This document shows, piece after piece, positions 17,569-27,246 of a DNA stretch of 64,000 bases. The DNA is from Roseiarcus sp963742305. GTDB taxonomy: Bacteria > Pseudomonadota > Alphaproteobacteria > Rhizobiales > Beijerinckiaceae. The stretch lies in contig CAVULN010000021.1 of assembly GCA_963742305.1 (NCBI GenBank), positions 25,030-89,029 of the forward strand, read 5' to 3'. The translations under genes were made by a program, and so were the position numbers. Position 1 is the first letter of the stretch. Every line of letters starts with the position of its first letter. The notes below the pieces were generated by a model. It was not told the DNA's origin. It was given only the letters and a program-made list of their open reading frames with translations, and searched no databases.

Positions 17569-18888
17569 TCAGCCCCAGAACCGCACCGCCTCCCCCGTTG
17601 ATGGCGCCGTGAGTTCGCCCTCCCACATCACCCGGCGGCCACGTATGAAGGTCCCGACCGGCCAGCCTGTCACGGTCTTTCCGTCATAAGGCGTCCAGCG
17701 CGAGCGCGAGGCGATCCAGGGGTCGCGGATCGTCTCGCGGCGCTTGAGGTCGACGATGGTGAAGTCGGCATCGTATCCGGCCGCGATCCGGCCCTTGCCG
17801 ACGATGCCGAACAGGCGCTGCGGCCCGGCGCTGGTCAGATCGACGAAGCGCTCAAGGCTGAGCCGCCCAGCGTTGACGTGGTCGAGCATGACCGGGGCGA
17901 GCGTCTGCACGCCGGTCATGCCGGACGGGCTTTCGGGATAGGGCCTGGCCTTCTCCTCGATCGTATGGGGCGCGTGGTCGGAGCCAAGCACGTCGACCAC
18001 GCCCTGGTCGAGCCCGCGCCAGATGGCGTCGCGATGGTCTCGGCCGCGCACTGGCGGGTTCATCTGCATCTTTGTTCCCAGGCGCGAGTAGTCCTCGGCG
18101 CGGAGCGTCAGATGATGCGGCGTCGCCTCGCAGCTCGCGACATCCTTGGCATTGGCCAGAAAGTCCATTTCCTTGGCCGTCGAGATATGCAGGACATGCA
18201 CCTGCGCGCGCGCCTCGCGCGCGAGGCGAATGAGCCGCTCGGTCGAACGCAAAGCCGCGATTTCATCGCGCCAGACCGGATGCGACGAGGGATCGCCCGC
18301 GACGCGCAGGGGTTTGCGCTCATTTAACCGCGCCTCGTCCTCGCTGTGGAACGCCGCGCGGCGGCGAGTTTGCTTGAGGATCGCCAGCACCCCCTCGTCG
18401 TCGGCGACCAGCAGGCGCCCGGTCGAGGAGCCCATGAACACCTTGATTCCCGCCGCGCCGGGCAGCCGCTCGAGATCGGGGATATCGGCGACATTGTCGT
18501 GCGTCCCGCCGACCCAGAAGGCGAAGTCGCAATGCATGCGGCCCCTGGCTCTGGCGAGCTTGTCGGCGAGGGCCCCGGCGCTTGTCGTCAGCGGGTCGGT
18601 GTTGGGCATCTCGAACACCGCCGTCACTCCCCCCAGGACCGCGCCGCGCGAGCCGGTCTCCAGATCCTCCTTGTGAAGGAGCCCGGGCTCGCGGAAATGC
18701 ACTTGCGTATCGATGACGCCTGGAAGGATGTGCAGGCCCCGGCAGTCGATGCGCTCGCCCGCCGCGGCGCCGCCCAGGGCTCCCATCGCCGCGATGCGCC
18801 CCTCGCGGATGCCGATGTCCCGCTCGCCGACCCCGTCGTGATTGACCACGGCCCCGTTCGTGAGGATGCAATCGAAACTGAGGGCCAT
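17569..18888 (-). CDS. Dihydroorotase-like amidohydrolase (PyrC/allantoinase type)
   Basis: 439 aa from ATG 18888 (AGGAGA upstream). Overall a type I dihydroorotase: PGVIDTQVHFREPG (56-69), GIKVFMGSSTG with the carbamylated-Lys position, HVLHISTAKEM, TPHHL and GSDHAPHT. The metal-binding HxH pair of the family is here Gln62-Val-His64, so the first histidine is replaced. This variant may bind one metal, act on another cyclic amide or be non-catalytic. Ring opening of a cyclic ureide is the family reaction; the true substrate is open. Confidence 0.82.
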   Translation of the reverse strand: MALSFDCILTNGAVVNHDGVGERDIGIREGRIAAMGALGGAAAGERIDCRGLHILPGVIDTQVHFREPGLLHKEDLETGSRGAVLGGVTAVFEMPNTDPLTTSAGALADKLARARGRMHCDFAFWVGGTHDNVADIPDLERLPGAAGIKVFMGSSTGRLLVADDEGVLAILKQTRRRAAFHSEDEARLNERKPLRVAGDPSSHPVWRDEIAALRSTERLIRLAREARAQVHVLHISTAKEMDFLANAKDVASCEATPHHLTLRAEDYSRLGTKMQMNPPVRGRDHRDAIWRGLDQGVVDVLGSDHAPHTIEEKARPYPESPSGMTGVQTLAPVMLDHVNAGRLSLERFVDLTSAGPQRLFGIVGKGRIAAGYDADFTIVDLKRRETIRDPWIASRSRWTPYDGKTVTGWPVGTFIRGRRVMWEGELTAPSTGEAVRFWG

Positions 18889-19086
18889 GTCGAGTCTCCT
18901 GCCGGCCGCCGAAGGGCGCCCTATTTGACCGCCTTCCCGCTGGCAAGGTCGACGGGGGGCGGGACCGGAGGCGAGAGGCCGGCATGCGCTCCGACGAGCC
19001 TCGCCGATCAATCTCCCGGCCGCCCTTGTTTCCGCCGCCTTTCGGTCTTTAGGTTCCAGGTAACTCAACCCAACAGGAGCGACATC

Positions 19087-19377
19087 ATGACTCGATCGAA
19101 TTCGCTGTTGGCGGCCGCTGGCGTCGGCCTCAGCGCCCTGCTCGTTGCCGCGCCCGCCAAGGCGTTCATCGTCTTTGCGCCCGCCGCGTTCGCCGGCGTG
19201 ATCATCGGCGCGGTCGCGGCTGGGACCTTGTTCGGCCACGCCGCCGCCGTCAACCATTGGTTCACGACGCCGGCGCCGCCCGCCGCAGTCTATACCTCCG
19301 CGGGCGGAGCCAACGGCTGTTATCCGGCAGCGGTGCGCATTCACGGGCGTATCCATCACGTGCAAGTTTGCGATTAA
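19087..19377 (+). CDS. Small exported protein of unknown function
   Basis: 96 aa from ATG 19087 with CAGGAG upstream. Residues 1-26 form a signal peptide ending APAKA; a second hydrophobic glycine/alanine stretch (about 28-52) follows. The C-terminal part has two cysteines (NGCYPAAVRIHGRIHHVQVCD) likely to form a disulfide in the periplasm. Similar short secreted proteins are common in Hyphomicrobiales, but I do not recognise a named family. It lies 28 bp before ygfZ on the same strand. Confidence 0.7.
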   Translation: MTRSNSLLAAAGVGLSALLVAAPAKAFIVFAPAAFAGVIIGAVAAGTLFGHAAAVNHWFTTPAPPAAVYTSAGGANGCYPAAVRIHGRIHHVQVCD

Positions 19378-19404
19378 CCGCAATCAAGGCAGGCTCGGGG
19401 ACCC

Positions 19405-20236
19405 ATGCACAAGAAAGCCGCCCTTCTCGCCGATCGCGGCGTCGTTTCCGTGAGTGGCGCGGATGCGGCGGGCTTCCTGCAAGGGCTGTTGACCAACGAT
19501 GTTGAGCGACTCGCGTCGGGCGAAGCGCGCTACGCGGCGCTGCTCACCCCCCAGGGCAAGATCCTGTTCGACATGATCGTGGTCCGCGCGGACGGGGTCC
19601 AGCCGTCCTATCTCATCGACTGCGCGGCGGCGCAGGCGGCGGATCTTGCGAAGCGGCTCGGCTTCTACAAGCTGCGCGCCAAGGTCGCGATCGCTGACGA
19701 GAGCGCCAGCCGCGCCGTCGCCGCATTCTGGGAGGCTGAGCCGCCGCGGATCGGCGGCGGCCTCGTTTATGCCGACCCGCGCGATCCGCGCCTTGGCTTC
19801 CGCGTGATCGCGCCCCGCGCGATCGCGGCCGCGATCGGGTCGGAGCGCGCGAGCGAGTACGAGGCCCTGCGCATCGCCGCCGGAGCGCCCAAGGGCGGCC
19901 TCGATTTCGCTTATGGTGACGCCTTCCCGCACGACGCCAATTTCGATCTCTTGCATGGGGTCGATTTCGACAAGGGCTGCTATGTCGGGCAGGAGGTCGT
20001 CTCGCGCATGAAGCACCGAGGGACGGCGCGCAAGCGGGTCGCGCGGGTCAAACTGGCCGGACCCGCCCCCGCCCCAGGAACGCCGGTCCTCGACCGCGAG
20101 CTTAGCGTCGGCGCGCTCGGCTCCTCGTCGGGACGCGAGGCGCTGGCGTTGCTCAGAACTCGATCGCGCCGAGGATGCGAAAGCCGCGGGCCGGACCTTG
20201 AGCGCAGGCGGCATCGGGATCGCGCTTGTCGATTGA
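19405..20236 (+). CDS. ygfZ: YgfZ/GcvT-like folate-binding Fe-S cluster repair protein, one frame break
   Basis: About 276 aa. Folate-binding GcvT-like fold with the YgfZ signature KGCYVGQE near residue 190 (essential Cys). The open frame runs on to 20328 only because of one extra A at about 20158 (CTCAGAACTC). Without it the protein continues LDRAEDAKAAGRTLSAGGIGIALVD and stops at 20236, which is the usual YgfZ ending. It helps repair or assemble Fe-S clusters in a tetrahydrofolate-dependent way. Confidence 0.83.
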
Positions 20237-20458
20237 CGGACGCGCTTGCTTTCGCCGGAATAGCTCTCGACCCGCCGCGGCGTTCTGGCGGCGCTTTTCC
20301 AGCCGCCAGGGGCGCCTCCGGGCGCTAAGGGGCCATTAGTATGATAGTATGAAGAATGCTCTTGACCCCGTTCCTGGCCGCCGGTACGGAATTCAGCGCC
20401 GGACGCTGGGGCTTAAGCGCATAGCAGACCAAACGGACGGCCCACTGGAGGAAACGTG

Positions 20459-21412
20459 ATGAAGAGGCTTATTCTCGCGGGCGTCGCTGCAAGCGCCCTT
20501 TTCGCTTTCGCGACCGGGGCTCAGGCCGCGGACAAGAAGACCCTGGTGTTCGTCGTGAACGTCCCTTCGGACTTCTGGAAGGCCGCCGAGGCCGGCGTCA
20601 AGAAGGCTCAGAGCGAACTACCAAATTACAAGCTCGACTTCAAATATCCCGAGCAGGGGACCGCCGCGATCCAGACGCGCGTGATGGACGACCTTGTCGC
20701 GGCCGGCGTCTCCGGCATCATGGTGAGCGCGGTCGATCCCAAGACCATGACCGACGCTCTCGACCGTGTCGGCAAACAGGTGGCCTTGTTCACCACCGAT
20801 AGCGACGCGCCCAAGAGCAACCGCGTCGCTTATATCGGCTCGAGCAATGTCGATGCCGGCAAGCAGGCGGGCGAGATTGCGCTCAAGGCCATGCCGAACG
20901 GCGGCAAATGCATGGGCTTCGTCGGTCTGCCCGGCGCGGACAACGCGCGCGAGCGCATCGAGGGCTTCAACGAGACGATCAAGGGCTCGAAGATCGTGCA
21001 AGTCGACGTGCGCGCCGACGACGGCGACCAGACCCGCGCCAAGCGCAATGTCGAGGACACGCTGACCGCGCATCCCGAGATCGACTGCATGGTCGGCTAC
21101 TATTCCTACAACACGCCCCGCATCTACGAGGCGCTCAAGGAAGCCGGCAAGCTCGGCAAGATCACGGTCATCGGCTTCGACGAGGACCCGATCACGCTCG
21201 GCGGCGTCAAGGAAGGGACGATTGCCTCCACCGTCGTGCAGCAGCCCTACGAGTGGGGCTATCAGGGCATGAAGGACATGGCGAAGTATCTCGAAGGAGA
21301 TAAATCGTTCATCCCCGCGAACGGCCTCATCATCATCCCGACCAAGATCATCAGCAAGGACAACGTCGACGCCTTCTGGGCGGAGCTGAAAGCGCGTCAG
21401 GGCAAGAAATAA
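20459..21412 (+). CDS. Sugar ABC transporter periplasmic substrate-binding protein (system 1)
   Basis: 317 aa from ATG 20459 (GGAGGAA six bases upstream). Signal peptide of about 23 residues ending GAQA, then a ribose/galactose-type (PBP1-like) binding fold: TLVFVVNVPSDFWKAAEAGVKKA, GIMVSAVDPKTM, and the C-lobe TVIGFDEDPITLGGVKEGTIASTVVQQPYEWGY. Delivers a sugar or polyol to the permease; the ligand cannot be assigned. First gene of a three-gene importer operon. Confidence 0.88.
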   Translation: MKRLILAGVAASALFAFATGAQAADKKTLVFVVNVPSDFWKAAEAGVKKAQSELPNYKLDFKYPEQGTAAIQTRVMDDLVAAGVSGIMVSAVDPKTMTDALDRVGKQVALFTTDSDAPKSNRVAYIGSSNVDAGKQAGEIALKAMPNGGKCMGFVGLPGADNARERIEGFNETIKGSKIVQVDVRADDGDQTRAKRNVEDTLTAHPEIDCMVGYYSYNTPRIYEALKEAGKLGKITVIGFDEDPITLGGVKEGTIASTVVQQPYEWGYQGMKDMAKYLEGDKSFIPANGLIIIPTKIISKDNVDAFWAELKARQGKK

Positions 21413-21502
21413 GGCAGGCGGACGCAAACTTAGCGTTCGCTTGGCTTGCACTCCAAGGCGTCGCGCTAACGCGCGGCGCCATCTTTTCCTCAAGGACCGC
21501 CT

Positions 21503-23020
21503 TTGGCCGATCCCCTCCTTCGGCTGATCGACATCAGCAAGAGCTATCCCGGCGTCCGCGCTCTTTCGCGCGTTAGCCTGACCGTGAACCGGGGCGAGGT
21601 TCTCGCGCTGATCGGCGAGAATGGCGCGGGCAAGTCCACGCTGATGAAAATTCTCGGCGGGGTTGTGAAGCCCGATCAGGGAACGATCAAGATCGAAGGC
21701 GCGGCGCATGACTCGCTCACCGTCTCCGAATCGCTGAGTTCAGGAATCGCGTTCGTTCATCAGGAACTGAACCTCTTCGACAATCTCGACGTTGGCGCGA
21801 ATGTGCTGATCGGGCGGGAGCCGCTGTCATCCGGTCCCCTCAAGCTCGTCGACCGCAAGGCGACGAAGCGCGTCGTAGCGCCGTTGCTGAAGCGACTGGC
21901 CGTCGACTTCGAGGTCGACGATCTGGTTTCCGACCTCTCGCTTGCGCAACGCCAGCTGTTGGAGATCGCCAAGGCGCTTTCGCTTAACGCCCGCGTGGTC
22001 ATTATGGACGAGCCGACCTCCAGCCTAACGTCCACCGAGACCGATCGGCTGATGCGGGTCATAGGCGAGCTCAAGGCCGATGGCGTGTCTATCATTTTTA
22101 TCACTCACCGGCTGAACGAGGTCGAAACCTGCGCCGACCGTGTGGTCGTTCTCCGTGACGGGTCGGTGGTTGGCGAGCTTGCTCGTGATCAGATCCATCG
22201 CGACGCCATGATCCGCCTGATGATCGGGCGAGATCTAAAATCCCTTTATATTCCACCCAAATCGCCCCCGGGCGCCAACGTTCTGGAAGTCGCGGGCTTG
22301 CGAACCTTCGCCCATCCGGCGCACGCCGTCAGTCTCTCGCTGAGAGCGGGCGAAATCCTTGGCATGGCCGGACTGATCGGGGCGGGGCGAACCGAGCTGG
22401 CGCGCGCCGTGTTCGGCGTCGACGCGGCGCTCGGCGGAGAGATTCGCCTGAACGGAGCACCGGTCTCCATTCGTTCGGCCAAAGACGCCATCGCGCACGG
22501 AATCTATCTCGCGCCGGAGGACCGCAAGCGCAGCGGTCTCGTGCTTGAGGATTCGGTGACCGACAACATCTCGCTGCCCGATCTTTTGTCCTTCGCCAGA
22601 TATCTCCTCATGGATTCGGGAGCTGAGCGCAGGAACGCGGAGCGGCAGCGCCAGTCCCTCAACATCAAGACGGCCGATGTCGAGACGGTGGTCCGCACGC
22701 TATCGGGAGGCAACCAGCAGAAGGTGGTCCTCGCCAAATGGCTGTCGATGAAGCCTAAGGCGATGATCTTCGACGAGCCGACCCGTGGCATTGACGTTGG
22801 CTCAAAGTCCGAAATCTATCTGCTGATGCGGGAGCTGGCCGACACCGGTGTGGCGATCTTGATGATTTCTTCCGACATGGAGGAGGTGATCGGGGTCAGC
22901 GACCGAATTGTGGTGATGCAAGAAGGCGCGATCAGCGGAATGCTGAACCGCGACCAGTTCAGCGAGGAGAACGTGATGCGGCTCGCCGTCGCTCGCGGAC
23001 CGGAGCAGAGTGCGGCGTGA
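21503..23020 (+). CDS. Sugar ABC transporter ATP-binding protein, RbsA/MglA-like (system 1)
   Basis: 505 aa from TTG 21503 with AAGGA upstream. Two fused ATPase cassettes: Walker A GENGAGKST and Walker B VVIMDEPTSSL in the first, signature LSGGNQQK and Walker B MIFDEPTRGIDVG in the second, whose Walker A (GLIGAGRTE) is degenerate as in RbsA. It powers import with the permease encoded at once downstream, whose ATG shares a base with this stop codon. Confidence 0.92.
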   Translation: MADPLLRLIDISKSYPGVRALSRVSLTVNRGEVLALIGENGAGKSTLMKILGGVVKPDQGTIKIEGAAHDSLTVSESLSSGIAFVHQELNLFDNLDVGANVLIGREPLSSGPLKLVDRKATKRVVAPLLKRLAVDFEVDDLVSDLSLAQRQLLEIAKALSLNARVVIMDEPTSSLTSTETDRLMRVIGELKADGVSIIFITHRLNEVETCADRVVVLRDGSVVGELARDQIHRDAMIRLMIGRDLKSLYIPPKSPPGANVLEVAGLRTFAHPAHAVSLSLRAGEILGMAGLIGAGRTELARAVFGVDAALGGEIRLNGAPVSIRSAKDAIAHGIYLAPEDRKRSGLVLEDSVTDNISLPDLLSFARYLLMDSGAERRNAERQRQSLNIKTADVETVVRTLSGGNQQKVVLAKWLSMKPKAMIFDEPTRGIDVGSKSEIYLLMRELADTGVAILMISSDMEEVIGVSDRIVVMQEGAISGMLNRDQFSEENVMRLAVARGPEQSAA

Positions 23021-24016
23021 TGCTGAAGAAAGATCTCGGACTTTTCCTGCTCATCGTCGTCGTTGGCGCGGTGGTGGCGTTTCTCAACCCGCGCTTCATC
23101 TCGCCGATCAATCTGGCGAATACCGCCAATCTCGTCGGGCTATTCGGCCTGTTCTCGATCGGCGAAGGCTTCGTCATCATCACGGGCGGCATCGACCTTT
23201 CGATCGGCTCGCAGTTCGCCCTGTTCGGCGTCGTTTTCGTCGACTTGCTCGTGAACTATCACTTGCCGTGGATTCTCGCCGTTCTGATTATTATCGGTTT
23301 CGGCGTCATCCTTGGCTGGGTGCATGGGTTTCTCGTCACGCGGATGAACTTGCAGCCCTTCGTCGTGACGCTTTGCGGCCTCTTGATCTATCGCGGCATC
23401 GCTCGCTGGTATACCGACGACGGGACAGCCGGATTTGAGTTCGGCCAGAGCTTTCCGGCGCTCGAATGGATCACCACCGGGACGCACGTACGGCATCCCG
23501 CATACGTTCATCATCTTCCTAGTCGCCGCCCTGATCATGGGGGTGCTGCTGCATCGCTCGGTCTTCGGCCGCTACCTGTTCGCCATCGGCAAGAACGAGG
23601 AGGCGGCGCGCTTCTCCGGCATTGCGACGAAGAAGATCATTGTCGCCGCCTACGTCATCTGCGGCGCGCTGGCCGGCGTTTCGTCGATCTTCCTCACCAT
23701 GTACACCCGCTCGATCTCGCCAGCCTCGCACGGGAATTTCTATGAGCTTTACGGGATCGCGGCCGCGGTGCTCGGCGGCTGCTCGCTGCGCGGCGGCGAG
23801 GGCTCGATCCTCGGCATCGTCCTTGGCGCTGTTCTCCTTCAGGTGCTGCAGAACCTGGTCAATCTGCTCGGCATCCCGAGCTCGCTCAATTTCGCCGTCA
23901 TGGGCACGGTCATCCTGATTGGCGTGCTTGCCGACCAGCAATTGGTGCGGGTGCGGCAGGCCCGCGCCGACCGGGCGAAGGAGAGCCTGCGCGCCACGGC
24001 GCAGCTCGCGAGATAG
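23020..24016 (+). CDS. Sugar ABC transporter permease, RbsC-like (system 1), one frame break
   Basis: About 331 aa, eight to ten membrane segments, starting at an ATG that overlaps the preceding stop. EGFVIITGGIDLSIGSQFAL and AAAVLGGCSLRGGEGSILGIVLGAV are the typical RbsC motifs. An extra G at about 23480 splits the frame; correcting it joins ALEWITTG to RTYGIPHTFIIFL without loss. Completes the SBP-ATPase-permease operon. No regulator lies next to it. Confidence 0.85.
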
Positions 24017-24176
24017 CGGCGCGGGCCTGGCGCCGGCGCTCGCGGACCAAACGCTGCGAAAGGTTGAAGCAGAGAGCCGCACGAGCGGCGCGGTGGCGGC
24101 GTTCTCCGTTTGCCGCTAAAATTGCACGCGCTTGCGGCGGCGATTCGGGCAGGCGGCAGGCAACGGAGCTCGATCG

Positions 24177-25226
24177 ATGATCCAGGGGGTCAGCGTCTTC
24201 GCGATCGTCGTCGTCGCGTTCATCGTGATCACCGTGTTGATGGGCGTCCGGCAGGTGCCGCAGGGTTTCAACTATACTGTTGAGCGATTCGGCAGGTACT
24301 ACAAGACGCTCACGCCGGGCCTCGGCCTCATCGTTCCCTACATCGACTCGGTTGGCCGCAAGCTCAACGTGATGGAGCAGGTCGTCGACGTGCCTCGCCA
24401 GGAGATCATCACCAAGGACAATGCGACAGTCGCCGTCGACGGCGTTGCCTTCTATCAGGTGCTCGACGTGCGGCGGGCGTCCTATGAAGTCGCCGACCTC
24501 GAGCGCGCGCTCCTGAACCTGGTGATGACCAACATCCGCACCGTCATGGGCTCGATGGACCTCGACCAGCTCCTGTCGCACCGTGACGACATCAACGCCC
24601 GGCTGCTCGGCGTGATCGACGCGGCCTCTGAGACTTGGGGCGTGAAGGTTACACGGATCGAGATCAAGGACATCGAGCCGCCGAAGGACCTCGTGGATTC
24701 GATGGCCCGGCAGATGAAGGCCGAGCGCGAGAAGCGCGCGATGATCCTCGAGGCCGAAGGCCAGAGACAGGCGGAGATCACCCGCGCCGAAGGGCGCAAG
24801 GCGGCGGTGGTGCTGGAGGCGGAAGGGCAGCGCGAAGCGGCCTTTCGCGCTGCGGAAGCGCGCGAGCGCTCGGCTCAGGCCGAGGCGACGGCGACCCGTT
24901 TGGTCAGCGAGGCGACGGCTCGGGGCGATCCGGCGGCGATCAACTATCTCGTCGCCGACAAATACGTGCGCGCGCTCCACGCGCTCGCCCAGGCGCCGAA
25001 CCAGCGGGTTTTCATCGTTCCGATGGAGCTGGCCTCGCTCGCCGGCACGCTCGCCGGCATCGGTCAGATCGCTGCGAGCGCGTTCGGCGAGACCGCCGCC
25101 GGCGAGGCGGCGCTCGGCTCGCGCCGGCAGTCGCGCGCCGTTCCCGATTCGCCCGCGCCTGCCGCGCCCGCCGGAGCTGCGCAATCGAATCCGCCGCCTG
25201 GCGGACACTCGCCGTGGAATGGCTGA
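24177..25226 (+). CDS. SPFH/Band 7 membrane protein (QmcA/stomatin-like)
   Basis: 349 aa. One N-terminal membrane segment (about 5-22), then the SPFH domain (RQVPQGFNYTVERFGRYYKTLTPGLGLIVPYIDSV) and a long glutamate/alanine coiled coil (MKAEREKRAMILEAEGQRQAEITRAEG). It oligomerises on the membrane and is thought to organise lipid domains and protease access. The C-terminal tail is proline-rich. Overlaps the NfeD gene by 8 bp, the standard stomatin-NfeD pairing. Confidence 0.92.
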   Translation: MIQGVSVFAIVVVAFIVITVLMGVRQVPQGFNYTVERFGRYYKTLTPGLGLIVPYIDSVGRKLNVMEQVVDVPRQEIITKDNATVAVDGVAFYQVLDVRRASYEVADLERALLNLVMTNIRTVMGSMDLDQLLSHRDDINARLLGVIDAASETWGVKVTRIEIKDIEPPKDLVDSMARQMKAEREKRAMILEAEGQRQAEITRAEGRKAAVVLEAEGQREAAFRAAEARERSAQAEATATRLVSEATARGDPAAINYLVADKYVRALHALAQAPNQRVFIVPMELASLAGTLAGIGQIAASAFGETAAGEAALGSRRQSRAVPDSPAPAAPAGAAQSNPPPGGHSPWNG

Positions 25227-25719
25227 ACGCGGGGGCCCATTGTTCGATTCGCTCTTCTCAACCCATCTCGGGGCGCTTTTCTGGCTCGTCGGCGGCCTCG
25301 TCCTGTGCGCGGCTGAGACTTTGGCGCCGGGCGCGTTTCTCATCTTTATCGGCGCGGCGGCGGCGATCGTCGGCGCGATCGCCTATTTCGTGCCCCTCGA
25401 TCTCACCACCCAACTGCTTCTGTTCGGCGCCCTGGTCATCGCGCTGGTGATGATTGGCCGCGACGTCTACGGCTCCCTCCACGCCAGTCCCGGCCCGTTG
25501 CCCCAGAGCCGGGCGCACGCGCTGATCGGATCGGATTTCTTTCTCGAGGAAGCGATCGTTCATGGCCACGGCCGCATCCGGGTCGGCGACAGTTCGTGGC
25601 GGGTGAAAGGCGACGACTGCCCGGCGGGCGCCAAGGTTCGAGTAGTGGCGGTCGAGGATGGATCGCTCCTGCGGGTGGAGCGGGCCGGACCGCCTCAGCC
25701 CGCGCCGGATCAGCGGTAG
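25219..25719 (+). CDS. NfeD-like membrane protein
   Basis: 166 aa. Three hydrophobic segments (about 17-90) and a C-terminal OB-fold domain (ALIGSDFFLEEAIVHGHGRIRVGDSSWRVKGDDCPAGAKVRVVAVEDGSLLRVE) define the short NfeD form. It works with the SPFH protein encoded immediately upstream. Its 3' end overlaps the convergent UspA gene by 10 bp. Confidence 0.9.
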   Translation: MAERGGPLFDSLFSTHLGALFWLVGGLVLCAAETLAPGAFLIFIGAAAAIVGAIAYFVPLDLTTQLLLFGALVIALVMIGRDVYGSLHASPGPLPQSRAHALIGSDFFLEEAIVHGHGRIRVGDSSWRVKGDDCPAGAKVRVVAVEDGSLLRVERAGPPQPAPDQR

Positions 25720-26147
25720 ACGAGCACCGGAACGGTCGAGTGGGTGAGGACCTTGGCCGTCTCGCTGCCGAGCAGCAGGGCCGAGATCCCGCGCCGTCCG
25801 TGCGAGGCCATCACGATGAGGTCCGAGCCGTGCGACTGCGCGGCGTCGATGATCGCGCGATAGGGCTGGTCGTGGACCTCCCGGACCGTCTCGCATGTCA
25901 CGCCCGCCGCGTCGGCCGCGATCTTAACCTGCTCGAGCGCCCTTTCGGAGGAACTGCGCGACCGCTCCTCGTAGTCCTCTTCGTCCAGGGGAATGAGGAC
26001 CGCGTCCATGGCGACGACTCGGTAAGGTGCGGCGACGGTCAGCCCGGTCACCTTCGCTCCGCACGATTTGGCGAGTTGAACGCCGTAGAGGACCGCCTTG
26101 CGCGACAGGTCCGAACCGTCCGTCGGAATGAGAATATGCTTGAACAT
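25710..26147 (-). CDS. Universal stress protein UspA family
   Basis: 145 aa from ATG 26147. HILIPTDGSDLSRKAVLYGVQLAKSCGAKVTGL at the N-terminus and the ATP-binding loop VMASHGRRGISALLLGSETAKVLTHSTVPVLVYR at the C-terminus mark an ATP-binding type UspA monomer. Expression under stress or starvation is the family role. Lies just downstream of the GlsB-like gene, same strand. Confidence 0.92.
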   Translation of the reverse strand: MFKHILIPTDGSDLSRKAVLYGVQLAKSCGAKVTGLTVAAPYRVVAMDAVLIPLDEEDYEERSRSSSERALEQVKIAADAAGVTCETVREVHDQPYRAIIDAAQSHGSDLIVMASHGRRGISALLLGSETAKVLTHSTVPVLVYR

Positions 26148-26155
26148 CTTTTCCC

Positions 26156-26434
26156 CTACCGGGCCCCTCCCCATCCGCTCGCCCCGACCGAGCGCAGAAC
26201 AACCAGCAGCACGACCGCCCCGATCGCCGCCTCGATGATCATGCCCTCAAGCCCGCCCCACAAGCGGAGGTTGAAGCGCGGCAGAAGCCACTCGCCGATC
26301 AGCGCGCCGACGATTCCGATCGCCGCGTCGCCGACCAGCCCGAACCCATTGCCGCGCAGCGCCTTGCCGATCAGCCATCCGGCGACGGCGCCGACAACGA
26401 AAATGACGATCATGCGCTCGTTGGTCAGATGCAC
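26156..26434 (-). CDS. GlsB/YeaQ/YmgE family membrane protein
   Basis: 92 aa with three hydrophobic segments and the glycine-zipper motif AVAGWLIGKALRGNGFGLVGDAAIGIVGALIGEWLL, the transglycosylase-associated/YeaQ family signature. Stress-induced inner-membrane protein, molecular role unknown. Only 8 bp separates it from the UspA gene, so the two likely share a promoter. Confidence 0.87.
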   Translation of the reverse strand: MHLTNERMIVIFVVGAVAGWLIGKALRGNGFGLVGDAAIGIVGALIGEWLLPRFNLRLWGGLEGMIIEAAIGAVVLLVVLRSVGASGWGGAR

Positions 26435-26606
26435 TTTCAGGTTCCCTCGGCCCCAATCCCGATCAGATACACGTCAGACGCCGGGCTGCTCAAGGCGCGC
26501 GCGTCCTTCGCGGTTGCGGCGCCGGGCCCGGGGGGCTAAATTTCGCCCCCATGGGGCGTCATGAATAACGATTTCCGAGCCCCCAACCTCCCAAGGAGCC
26601 TCTCAG

Positions 26607-27200
26607 ATGGCCTTTTCGCTCCCCGATCTGCCCTATCCGCGTGACGCGCTCAAGCCCTACATGTCGGCGGAAACGCTCGAATTCCACCACGACAAGCATC
26701 ACCTCGCCTATGTCAACAACGGCAATAACGCGCTCAAGGGGACCGAATGGGAGGGCAAGCCGCTCGAGGACATCGTCAAGGGCTCGTTCGGCAAGAACGC
26801 GGCAGTGTTCAACAACGCCGGCCAGCACTATAACCACACGCATTTCTGGAAGTGGATGAAGCCGAACGCGAGCAACAAGATCCCGGGCGAGGTCGAAAAG
26901 GCGCTCAAGGATTCGTTCGGTTCGATCGACAAGGCCAAGGAGGATTTCATTCAGGCGGGCGTGACCCAGTTCGGTTCGGGCTGGGCGTGGCTCGCTGTGA
27001 AGGGGGGCAAGGTCGAGGCGATGAAGACCCCGAACGGCGAGAACCCGCTGGTGCACGGGGCGAAGCCCATCCTCGGCGTGGACGTCTGGGAGCACTCCTA
27101 CTACATCGACTACCGCAACCGCCGGCCCGACTATCTCAAGGCGTGGGTCGATCACCTCATCAACTGGGAATATGTCGCCGAGCTGTTCGGGCAGAAGTAG
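26607..27200 (+). CDS. sodB: Superoxide dismutase, Fe (or Fe/Mn) type
   Basis: 197 aa. Metal ligands His27, His77, Asp159 and His163 are in place (DVWEHSYYIDYR), and Gln73 in NNAGQHYNH fits the iron-type position. Cytoplasmic, converts superoxide to oxygen and peroxide. AAGGAG precedes the ATG at 26607. Monocistronic. Confidence 0.94.
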   Translation: MAFSLPDLPYPRDALKPYMSAETLEFHHDKHHLAYVNNGNNALKGTEWEGKPLEDIVKGSFGKNAAVFNNAGQHYNHTHFWKWMKPNASNKIPGEVEKALKDSFGSIDKAKEDFIQAGVTQFGSGWAWLAVKGGKVEAMKTPNGENPLVHGAKPILGVDVWEHSYYIDYRNRRPDYLKAWVDHLINWEYVAELFGQK

Positions 27201-27228
27201 CTTCGGCCCTTGCGCCCTCGAGTTGAAA

Positions 27229-27246
27229 GACTGAGGGGTTTCAGTC
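27229..27246 (-). terminator. Possible small terminator between convergent genes
   Basis: GACTGA and TCAGTC form a 6-bp stem around a short loop; on the minus strand it is followed by TTTC. It lies between sodB and the convergent exported-protein gene, whose stop codon is inside the stem. Weak T tract, so tentative. Confidence 0.35.
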
